Shown piece by piece: positions 18,701 to 25,095 of a DNA stretch of 53,492 nucleotides (within the stretch, counting starts at the first letter, position 1; each line of letters begins with the position of its first letter). The stretch lies in NCBI GenBank assembly GCA_017548985.1, contig JAFYYW010000002.1, positions 1 through 53,492 on the forward strand. Reading direction: 5' to 3'. The notes under the pieces were generated by a model. The model was not told the DNA's origin and made no database searches. It worked only from the letters and a program-made list of their open reading frames with translations. The translations under genes and the position numbers were made by a program. This stretch comes from Bacteroidales bacterium. Lineage in GTDB: Bacteria > Bacteroidota > Bacteroidia > Bacteroidales > UBA932.

Positions 18701-19602
18701 AATATAACGGGACCGCAGGCATCAAGGCCGACAACTATTTCGTCATGACCGGAGGATCTGTCGACATCACCAACCAAGGCGATGGAGGAAAGGGAATAAG
18801 GGCCGGGAGCTACGACTTCTATTTGGAGAACCGTTCCCTCGGAGAGAGCCGGATTTCCGGAGGCACGCTAACTATCAAGACTTCTGGTCACAAAGTGAAT
18901 GATGTCTCATCGAAAGGCATCAAGATAGGATTCGAAGAGCATGAGTTAGCGCGAGGGGACCTAAAGATATCCGGAGGAACGATCAATGTGAACACTGTCA
19001 CCGGAGAGGCCTTGGAAGTAAAAGGAAAGGTAACTATCTCAGGAGGAGAGCATTGTTTCAACGCCGATGGAGACGACGCTATCAATTCCCAGAGTGGAAT
19101 ATACATCACCGGAGGCTACACTAGCGCCATATCTGGAGGCAATGACGCTATCGACTCGAATGACGATCTGAAGATCTCTGGAGGAATAGTCTACGCGGTG
19201 TGCCTGATAGACGCTCCTGAAGGATCCCTGGACGCTATGCGGGAGTCTGGGAAAAGGGTCTACATTGAGAACGGAGCAACCTTGGTGGCCTTCGGCGGCG
19301 TGGAGCCTGGAGCCGAATTCATCCAGCCTACTTACAAAATGAATGTGAGTCCTGGAGGAACTAACGCGTTACTTGACGAGAACGGGAACACTCTGGCTGT
19401 TTTCAAAGCCCCCAGAATCGCCAACTATATGCTTGTTTCCGCTCCCGGACTCGCCACTGGGCTTCTGGGGGTCAGCGCCAAAGGAGGATCTTCCAGATGC
19501 GACGGGAACCTGCTCTTCCCCTCCTCGATCTCTGGCGGTAAAGAAGCTGTATTTACAACATACACTCCAAAAAGCATCATGGAGCCGTTCAATGTCCGTT
19601 AA
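15775..19602 (+). CDS. Giant lipoprotein: eight Ig-like repeats plus Cthe_2159-type beta-solenoid
   Basis: A 1275-residue predicted lipoprotein. The lipobox VGGC puts the lipidated Cys at residue 23, followed by an acidic SSDE that may act as a surface-export signal. Residues 50-726 hold eight tandem units of about 83-90 residues, each of the pattern LSWS...FPxLxNPxx...YSSSxxxVAxISxxG...ITAxS...YxLxVxKA, typical of bacterial Ig-like (Big_2/MBG-type) folds. From about 727 on, glycine-rich repeats (ISSGKLDIST, ISGGTINVNT, ITGGYTSAISGG) match Cthe_2159-like carbohydrate-binding parallel beta-helix proteins. It follows the VTC-DUF4956-DUF2490 genes, and this domain type recurs beside VTC/DUF4956 in other bacteria. 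Confidence 0.85.
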   Translation: MRRSERLFFIAFITSLTFMVGGCSSDEITIIDDQIEQEQGEEIPPEPSDPGLSWSADSVKVVYGSEYAFPTLSNPNKVDVNYSSTDEDVATISQAGEISIIASGAATIIATSSGTDKFMAGSASYTLTVEKADPDLRWSEDSCAVVYGKEVTLPVLDNPNNLEIKWFSSDETIAAISEDGEVTILGAGSAIISASSEETGGYNACEVSYKLTVEKAPSGLELSGSNVNAVIGQEKIDLPSLSNPNKLEIKWFSSDETVAVVSGNGEVTIVGAGVTIISANSAETEGYEAGSVSYMLSVGKNTCEINWPSTVCNAKIGEENSFPSLNNPAGQKISYSSSDDTVASVSPDGVVILRSPGSVTITATALENDTHLGGSAFYTLKVAAQDIRLKDPGLSWAVDKFEATYDSSPEFPKISNPNNLSVTYSSSSPDVAYIFSNGNILIRGIGTTTITASSKSNGTFAAGSVSYILSVVKAVPELSWTEETCKVTIGADNSFPTLKNPDRMVISYTSSNPTVATISSDGVISLISSGTTTIMASTETSNYYEATTAAFTMEVDKAQPPLAWSANSCEAILTMDNSFPSLDNPLGVSITYSSSNPSVATISQDGSVTIKGAGTATINATSKENDDYASRLVSYKLSVKKIPVNLSWSADNCSVALDESNSFPILDNPLNVDIIYSSSNTSIARISNSGEIILLSNGTTVITAKFAGDNLHETATSSYTLKVSRTFSDDGVGNYTFASTGDRSSDDDISNTKFTRMITITFKEGGEADVAGDYHEIVSVDGNKVTVRNTLNDEFIVYKLTGSTSNGYFKLYSEKKQAILLSGVSITNQNGAAINNQSDKRTFVVIEGNNTLSDKPLASFNSGNEDMKSVLFSEGQLVFSGSGNLTVNAVNKVGKSAIVSDDYVRFMESPTIKVISQINAGHGIKGKDYIQISSGKLDISTAADSKKGISSDDHVLIEGGETSINVTGGVAREDNEYNGTAGIKADNYFVMTGGSVDITNQGDGGKGIRAGSYDFYLENRSLGESRISGGTLTIKTSGHKVNDVSSKGIKIGFEEHELARGDLKISGGTINVNTVTGEALEVKGKVTISGGEHCFNADGDDAINSQSGIYITGGYTSAISGGNDAIDSNDDLKISGGIVYAVCLIDAPEGSLDAMRESGKRVYIENGATLVAFGGVEPGAEFIQPTYKMNVSPGGTNALLDENGNTLAVFKAPRIANYMLVSAPGLATGLLGVSAKGGSSRCDGNLLFPSSISGGKEAVFTTYTPKSIMEPFNVR

Positions 19603-19639
19603 ATAGTCATAGCTCGGTTTTTTTGACTATATTTACGAT

Positions 19640-21106
19640 ATGATAAACCTACGAATACTATCCACTGCGGTCGTCATGGCCATAGCCGCCATTTCCGCCG
19701 CGTTTTCATCAACGACCGTTTCCGCCGCCACACCGATTCCCAGCGGAATCTACAGCTATGAGGATATCGGAGAGACAGGAACCATCAGCATCGCCTTCAA
19801 CAAGAAGGGAGACCTTTGGTTCCACGTTTTCGTGATCAACGAGGACGGCCACTCCGCTGAACTCACCCCTGAGGACGGGAAATGGATTCCCATGAAGGGC
19901 AACAAGTTCAGCTACAACGTCAAGACTGAGTTCTATGACTATACTCTCGAAGGCGAGTTCAAGCCCGAGGAAGAGCTTCTGGAGCTTACCGATCATTTCA
20001 ACGCGGGAGGCACACCTTTCGGTATGGGAATGGGTCTGACCGCCCAATACCGTTACGAGGGAGGCTCTTTCGCCACCGCCGACGGATTCATGTACCGGTT
20101 GATTGACGAGGGCACGACCGCGATATTGATCCGCGGAGGCAGATACTCCGGAGTCATCCAGGTTCCTGATGCCGTCAAATTCAACGGAACAGAATACCCG
20201 GTCGTCGGCATCGGAGAGGACGCGTTCACTGGGAACTATGACGTGACCGAGGTCCGGATGGGAGCCAAGGACCAATACATTATGCCCGGAGCCTTCTGGG
20301 GCAGCGGCATCCCCTACGATTGGGAGAGCCTGACAACGCCAAGCTATGTCTATCCCGACAAGAACTTTTTCGCTTTCGTCAGCGCGTCCGCCAGGGATGA
20401 CGAATATGACTATTCCATGGACAACTGGGTGATATTCAAGCAGAATTACGGACATCTCTATTTTGTCAAGGATAACTCAAAGGACGAGAACGCGAAATGG
20501 GGCTGCTACCATTCCGACCCGGACATAGCGCAAGGCATCCACTATGAGCTCCGCACCTATGATGAGCTTCGCAAGAAGATGTTCCGGGGATACACCAGCT
20601 TCGAGGTCATCGCCCTCGCCTCCGACAGCCAGTTTGCCGCCTTCCACCGGTTCCCCTCATTCAGCAGATGGAAATACCCGGAGCAGGAGGTGCCTCTTGA
20701 TTTGGTTTACGAGGAGGAAATAGCGAGAAAATTCGGACGCAAGATCATGTATTCCAGAAGAGTAGCTGAACTCAGGAACGAGAATCGCTGCTTCGGCATG
20801 GTCGAGTTTGAGCACAAGGGGAAGGAGGCGATGGTCGCTTTCGTCTGGATCGATTACGGCACTATCACCGCCACATATACAAAGAAGACGGAGTTCGACC
20901 CGGAAGATCCATACAGCATCTGGAATGTCGACCTTGATGAATACGGTACACCCGAGGTGCTTTCCATAGCCCTTGACCCGCAGGACAACCCTATCATCTG
21001 GATCAACCATCCCGCCCCGGAGAGCATGAATCTGATGGGGTTGCGGAAGGTCGGTGACAAACTCGTACCGTTCGGCGAGGACCAATGGTACGTCGCTTAC
21101 GACTAG
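19640..21106 (+). CDS. Secreted protein of unknown function with a BspA-like LRR piece
   Basis: A 488-residue protein with a signal peptide (about residues 1-30, ending VSAA). Not assigned to a family. Around residues 145-215 it contains one or two units resembling BspA-type leucine-rich repeats (YPVVGIGEDAFTGNYDVTEV, then IMPGAFWGSGIP). A later acidic, aromatic-rich domain includes IWNVDLDEYGTPEVLSIALD. An AT-rich TATATTTA at 19628-19635 ends only 4 bases before the ATG. If that is the -7 element, the message is nearly leaderless. The stop is 1 base before mtlA, so it is cotranscribed with the PTS genes despite no obvious link. Confidence 0.75.
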   Translation: MINLRILSTAVVMAIAAISAAFSSTTVSAATPIPSGIYSYEDIGETGTISIAFNKKGDLWFHVFVINEDGHSAELTPEDGKWIPMKGNKFSYNVKTEFYDYTLEGEFKPEEELLELTDHFNAGGTPFGMGMGLTAQYRYEGGSFATADGFMYRLIDEGTTAILIRGGRYSGVIQVPDAVKFNGTEYPVVGIGEDAFTGNYDVTEVRMGAKDQYIMPGAFWGSGIPYDWESLTTPSYVYPDKNFFAFVSASARDDEYDYSMDNWVIFKQNYGHLYFVKDNSKDENAKWGCYHSDPDIAQGIHYELRTYDELRKKMFRGYTSFEVIALASDSQFAAFHRFPSFSRWKYPEQEVPLDLVYEEEIARKFGRKIMYSRRVAELRNENRCFGMVEFEHKGKEAMVAFVWIDYGTITATYTKKTEFDPEDPYSIWNVDLDEYGTPEVLSIALDPQDNPIIWINHPAPESMNLMGLRKVGDKLVPFGEDQWYVAYD

Positions 21107-21107
21107 T

Positions 21108-22886
21108 ATGAATATAAGAGAGCAGGTACAAAGATTCGGGCGTAGCCTGAGCGCGATGGTCATGCCGAATATCGGCGCGTTCATCGCCTGGGGTCTCATT
21201 ACCGCCTTGTTCATACCTGGCGGATGGTGGCCTAACGAGAGCATCGCCAAGATGGTCTCTCCCATGCTTAAGTACCTGTTACCTACCCTCATAGCGTTCA
21301 CTGCCGGAAAGAATGTCTGCGGATACAGGGGTGGAGTGGCAGGAGCGGTCGCCGCGATGGGTGTCATTATCGGGACTGACACTCCCATGTTCCTTGGAGC
21401 CATGATAATGGGTCCGGTCGCCGGCTGGTGCGTCAAGCGGTTCGACAAGATGGTGGAGGGGAAAGTCGGTGCCGGGTTTGAGATGCTCGTGGACAATTTC
21501 TCCCTGGGCATAATCGCGATGATCCTGGCTGTCTCCGGGTACCTTGTCATCGGCAATGTGGTTGACTCTCTCACAAGGCTTCTCAGCTCCGGAGTTGACT
21601 GGATGCTTGCCCACAAGATGAATCCCCTTCTTGCGGTGCTTGTGGATCCGGCCAAGGTCCTTTTCCTCAACAACGCCGTCAACCACGGCATCATGACCCC
21701 CCTGGGAATACAGCAGGCGGCCGAAATGGGCCAGTCCATGCTGTTCCTGGTCGACCCTAACCCCGGACCGGGACTGGGAATCCTGCTGGCCTGCTGGGCA
21801 TTCGGCAAGGGAATGACCAAGGATGCCGCTCCCGGAGCCGCCGTCATCCAACTGTTCGGAGGAATCCATGAGATATATTTCCCTTATGTCTTAGCCAGGC
21901 CCATCCTGCTGCTGGCCGTGATGACCGGCAACATCTGCTCGCTTTTGTTCTTCACCATGACCGGATTCGGGCTTGTGGCTCCGGCATCTCCGGGAAGCTT
22001 GATATCCATAATACTGATGTCTCCCAAGGGCCGGCTGCTGATCGGCATAATGGGAGTCATTATAGGAACCGCCATCTCCTTCCTGCTGGCCATACCGATG
22101 ATCAAGGCAAAGCCTGATTTCCAAGGTGATGAAGAAGCGTCGGCTGATAAGGAGGGCACGAACCACGTCACCAACAACCTTCCCGCCCTTCCGGGTGAGA
22201 TAAGGAAGATCGTCTTCGCCTGCGATGCCGGAATGGGCTCCAGCGCTTTGGGGGCCACCCGCTTTAAAGCAAAGCTCCTCAAAAACGGAATAAACGGCAT
22301 AACTTGCGTGAACTCAGCGGTTGACGCCATTCCCGAAGACGCCGACATAGTGGTCTGTCAGAGTGTGTTAGCAGCCAGGATCCATGACCATGAAGTGGTT
22401 CAGATCACCAATTTCATCTCTGACCCCAAGCTGGACGAACTGGTCGCCAGACTTAAAAACAAGGATATTCCCGTCCTCATCCCGGGGAACGTGATCGCCG
22501 GCCTGGGGAGCGAGAGCAAAGAAGACGCGATCCTCCGTGCCGGGCGAATGCTTGAAGAATCGGGATATGTCGAGAAAGGGTATGCGGAATCGATGTTGGA
22601 AAGGGAGAGACTGACCACCACTTATATGGGTATGGGTGTGGCGATCCCGCACGGAACCGCGGAAGCCAAGGAGAAGGTCCTTCGGAGCGGAATATCCGTC
22701 CTGCAATACCCGGAAGGTGTTGATTTTGGGGACGATAAGGCCTATCTCATCGTAGGAATCGCAGGCAAGGGAGATGAGCACCTCGACCTTTTGGCAAAGG
22801 TCTCATCCGCCCTGGAAGACGAGGAGACCCTCTATTACCTCTGCCACACTTCCGACGCTAAAGGGATATTCGACAAACTTAAATGA
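21108..22886 (+). CDS. mtlA: PTS mannitol-type transporter, IICBA fusion
   Basis: A 592-residue mannitol-family permease-kinase. The membrane IIC domain (residues 1-340) carries the substrate motif GGIHEIYFPY with E255. The IIB domain has the phosphocysteine C372 in ACDAGMGSS. The C-terminal IIA domain has the phosphohistidine H515 in AIPHGT. The chain phosphorylates the hexitol during uptake. The ATG at 21108 starts the typical MNIREQVQRFGRSLSAMVMPN and follows the previous stop by one base. ptsH starts at once downstream. No mtlD or mtlR is in the window, so the fate of the imported sugar phosphate is open. Mannitol specificity is inferred from family resemblance. Confidence 0.93.
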   Translation: MNIREQVQRFGRSLSAMVMPNIGAFIAWGLITALFIPGGWWPNESIAKMVSPMLKYLLPTLIAFTAGKNVCGYRGGVAGAVAAMGVIIGTDTPMFLGAMIMGPVAGWCVKRFDKMVEGKVGAGFEMLVDNFSLGIIAMILAVSGYLVIGNVVDSLTRLLSSGVDWMLAHKMNPLLAVLVDPAKVLFLNNAVNHGIMTPLGIQQAAEMGQSMLFLVDPNPGPGLGILLACWAFGKGMTKDAAPGAAVIQLFGGIHEIYFPYVLARPILLLAVMTGNICSLLFFTMTGFGLVAPASPGSLISIILMSPKGRLLIGIMGVIIGTAISFLLAIPMIKAKPDFQGDEEASADKEGTNHVTNNLPALPGEIRKIVFACDAGMGSSALGATRFKAKLLKNGINGITCVNSAVDAIPEDADIVVCQSVLAARIHDHEVVQITNFISDPKLDELVARLKNKDIPVLIPGNVIAGLGSESKEDAILRAGRMLEESGYVEKGYAESMLERERLTTTYMGMGVAIPHGTAEAKEKVLRSGISVLQYPEGVDFGDDKAYLIVGIAGKGDEHLDLLAKVSSALEDEETLYYLCHTSDAKGIFDKLK

Positions 22887-22887
22887 T

Positions 22888-23151
22888 ATGATAGCCAAGA
22901 AACTGACAATCGGGGCGCCGGATGGCTTGCACGCCCGTCCGGCTGGTGACCTGGTCAAAATAGTCAAGTCTTTCCAAGGGACGAAGATCACCATGTCCAC
23001 CGCGGCAAGGACGGTCAACGCGTCAAGCATCCTTTCCATTCTCAGTTTGGCGTTGAAGAAAGGGACCGAGGTTGAGATAAAGGCGGACGGACCTGACGAG
23101 GATAAAGCCTTGGCGGAAGTGACAAGGTTTCTGGAAAGCTTGGATGAATAA
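22888..23151 (+). CDS. ptsH: Phosphocarrier protein HPr
   Basis: HPr, 87 residues, relays phosphate from Enzyme I to the IIA domain. The active-site His15 is in the expected GLHARPA context. Ser46 (NASSIL) occupies the place phosphorylated by HPr kinase in Firmicutes, although the flanking residues differ and no hprK is present here. The ATG at 22888 is one base after the mtlA stop region. A much longer in-frame reading upstream is an extension into mtlA and was rejected. Confidence 0.95.
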   Translation: MIAKKLTIGAPDGLHARPAGDLVKIVKSFQGTKITMSTAARTVNASSILSILSLALKKGTEVEIKADGPDEDKALAEVTRFLESLDE

Positions 23152-23153
23152 GG

Positions 23154-24677
23154 ATGGAAGGGACTCTTGCCATAGGTAAGGCGTGGATTCTCCACCGGGG
23201 GAACGAAGCTGGACAATGGAGCGGACGGACTCTTGATGAAGCCTTCGGACACGAGACCGGGAGGTTGAAGGCATTTATCAAGGACAGTCCGGCGCCTGAA
23301 GTGTTTTCCGCCCACCTGGAGATTCTTGAGGACCCGCTTCTCCTTGACACCATCCAAAGTAAAATCGATGAGGGGATGACTCCCTCCGAGGCCGTCAAGG
23401 CAGCCGCTGACGAGATCTCCGGCATGTTCGGCGAGATTGATGATGAATATTTCAAAGCCAGGGTTGATGACCTCAAGGACGTATGCGGGAGTCTTGTCCA
23501 ATACCTCGAAGGGGCATCCTCCAATCCATTTGAAAACCTTCCTCAGGACGCTGTCGTGGTAGCCAGGGAATTATTCCCCTCGGATATGGCGAAGATGGAT
23601 TTGGGGAAAGTCAGGGCGCTGGTGACAAGTAAAGGCAGCCCCACGAGTCACGTGGGCATTATCGCCCGGAGCAGACTCATCCCTTTCGTCACCGGAATCG
23701 ACATAAGCGGAATCCGGACTGGAGACATCCTGCTGGTCGACGCGGGCAATTCCGAGGTCAAAGTCAACCCGACGGACACCCAGATAGAGGCTTTTAAGAG
23801 CAGGCTTGCCGAAGGGAATGATATTCCGGAAAAGATGAGAAGGATCATCCGGAAATACGGGGTGAAGATCTTCGGGAACGCCGGTTCCGTAAAAGACATT
23901 GAGGAAGCTGTCCGGAGCGGAGCCGAAGGTATAGGCCTGTTCAGGACCGAGTTCCTGTTCCCGGCTGACGGTGGGCTTCCTTCAGAGGAAGAGCAATATC
24001 AGGTCTACAAGAAAGCCGTGGAGGCTTGCCAGGGCCGGCCCCTGACCATAAGAACCATGGACATCGGAGGAGATAAACCTGTCTCATGCCTGAATATGCC
24101 CAAAGAAGACAACCCCTTCCTGGGAATGAGAGGAATAAGGTTGTCGCTATCCATGCCGGACATCTTCAAAGAACAGATACGGGCGATACTGCGCGCCAGC
24201 GCTCACGGCAAAGTCAGGATGATGATCCCGATGGTTACCCGTGTGGAAGAGCTGAAGCGGACCAAGGCGCTTGTGGAGGAATGCGAGGCCTCTTTGAGGT
24301 TCTCCGGAATACCTTTCGACAACGACATGGAAACAGGCGTCATGATAGAGACACCTGCCGCAGCGATCGTTTCAGACCTTCTCGCTAAAGAGTCTGACTT
24401 TTTTAGTGTCGGAACTAATGACCTTACCCAGTATGTAATGGCGGCCGACAGGGGAAACTCCTCTGTATCATACCTTTGCGATCCACTTGACGAATCCGTG
24501 AAACGTGCTGTCAAGATAGTTGTGGAAGCGGCCAAAAAGGAAGGCATACCAGTGGGTGTGTGCGGTGAGGCGGCCTCTGATCCGGAAGCCGCCGAGGTTC
24601 TGTGCGGGCTTGGTATCGACAGTTTGAGCCTTGGCTCGCCTGCAATGATAAACGCTCTTAAACAGCTTCAGTCGTAA
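23154..24677 (+). CDS. ptsI: PTS Enzyme I (phosphoenolpyruvate-protein phosphotransferase)
   Basis: Enzyme I, 507 residues, which takes phosphate from PEP and passes it to HPr. The phosphohistidine is H166 in KGSPTSHVGIIARS. The TIM-barrel PEP domain has AEGIGLFRTEFLF, MDIGGDKP, and the catalytic C470 in GVCGEAASDPEA. It is about 60 residues shorter than the usual 570. The N-terminus begins directly at the GxxAIGKA segment, and some linker is reduced, but all active-site motifs are intact. It starts 2 bases after ptsH. A weak terminator follows. Confidence 0.94.
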   Translation: MEGTLAIGKAWILHRGNEAGQWSGRTLDEAFGHETGRLKAFIKDSPAPEVFSAHLEILEDPLLLDTIQSKIDEGMTPSEAVKAAADEISGMFGEIDDEYFKARVDDLKDVCGSLVQYLEGASSNPFENLPQDAVVVARELFPSDMAKMDLGKVRALVTSKGSPTSHVGIIARSRLIPFVTGIDISGIRTGDILLVDAGNSEVKVNPTDTQIEAFKSRLAEGNDIPEKMRRIIRKYGVKIFGNAGSVKDIEEAVRSGAEGIGLFRTEFLFPADGGLPSEEEQYQVYKKAVEACQGRPLTIRTMDIGGDKPVSCLNMPKEDNPFLGMRGIRLSLSMPDIFKEQIRAILRASAHGKVRMMIPMVTRVEELKRTKALVEECEASLRFSGIPFDNDMETGVMIETPAAAIVSDLLAKESDFFSVGTNDLTQYVMAADRGNSSVSYLCDPLDESVKRAVKIVVEAAKKEGIPVGVCGEAASDPEAAEVLCGLGIDSLSLGSPAMINALKQLQS

Positions 24678-24681
24678 GAGA

Positions 24682-24701
24682 TGGCATTTGCCACGATTTT
24701 T
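24682..24701 (+). terminator. Weak terminator after ptsI
   Basis: TGGC (24682-24685) pairs with GCCA (24690-24693) around a short loop. CGATTTTT follows. The stem is short, so termination may be partial. Confidence 0.4.
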
Positions 24702-24703
24702 GC

Positions 24704-24711
24704 TATATTTA
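24704..24711 (+). promoter_or_regulatory. Probable -7 element for the YKSDA gene
   Basis: TATATTTA is a one-base variant of TAnnTTTG. It sits 23 bases before the start codon. A TTTG at 24687-24690 is only 13 bases upstream instead of about 20. Confidence 0.4.
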
Positions 24712-24734
24712 CAAAAGAATAAAACCTCATCATT

Positions 24735-25070
24735 ATGAAAAAGATATTAATAACACTAGTTCTGGCTCTGATAGGGGTAGCCGCTTCGGGACAGACTGTC
24801 TATAGCTGCGACTACAAGAGCGACGCTCAAGTCAAAGTCTATGTTACCAAATACAAGAGTGACGCTGACCTTGTCGTGTACAAAACCAACTACAAGAGTG
24901 ACGCTGACGCCAACAAGGGCATCTGGCACTTCGTGAAATATAAGAGCGACGCCAAGAAGAAAATCTACTTCGTCGATTACAAGAGCGATGCTGACCTCGT
25001 GGTGTATTTCACCGACTACAAGAGCGACGCCGGCTGGAGGAATAATTCCAAAAAACACTTAATGTACTGA
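24735..25070 (+). CDS. Small secreted YKSDA-repeat protein (DUF6150/septknot-like)
   Basis: A 111-residue protein with a Sec signal peptide (residues 1-20, ending ASGQ). The rest is six copies of a YKSDA unit with tyrosines at 27, 40, 53, 69, 82 and 95, a period of 13 residues with one of 16. Each unit reads YKSDADLVVYxTx, a strand-turn pattern. It strongly recalls DUF6150, which I remember as the septknot family of short tandem-repeat proteins predicted to form a knotted beta fold; this should be checked. It stands between the PTS operon and the glycosidase operon, 25 bases before the latter. Function unknown. Confidence 0.82.
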   Translation: MKKILITLVLALIGVAASGQTVYSCDYKSDAQVKVYVTKYKSDADLVVYKTNYKSDADANKGIWHFVKYKSDAKKKIYFVDYKSDADLVVYFTDYKSDAGWRNNSKKHLMY

Positions 25071-25095
25071 CAATCAGATTAAAGCAAGCAAGATA

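Noticed and set aside
20657..21847. - reading frame of 396 residues across the mtlA junction
   Set aside because: It spans two certain + genes and shows no domain, only mirrored codon bias.
22774..22887. N-terminal extension of HPr
   Set aside because: It lies inside mtlA, and HPr is full length with His15 when started at 22888.
24800..25040. Regular direct repeats that could look like a CRISPR array
   Set aside because: The repeat period is 39 bases (once 48), in frame and protein-coding, and the spacers are themselves similar. No cas genes are present.
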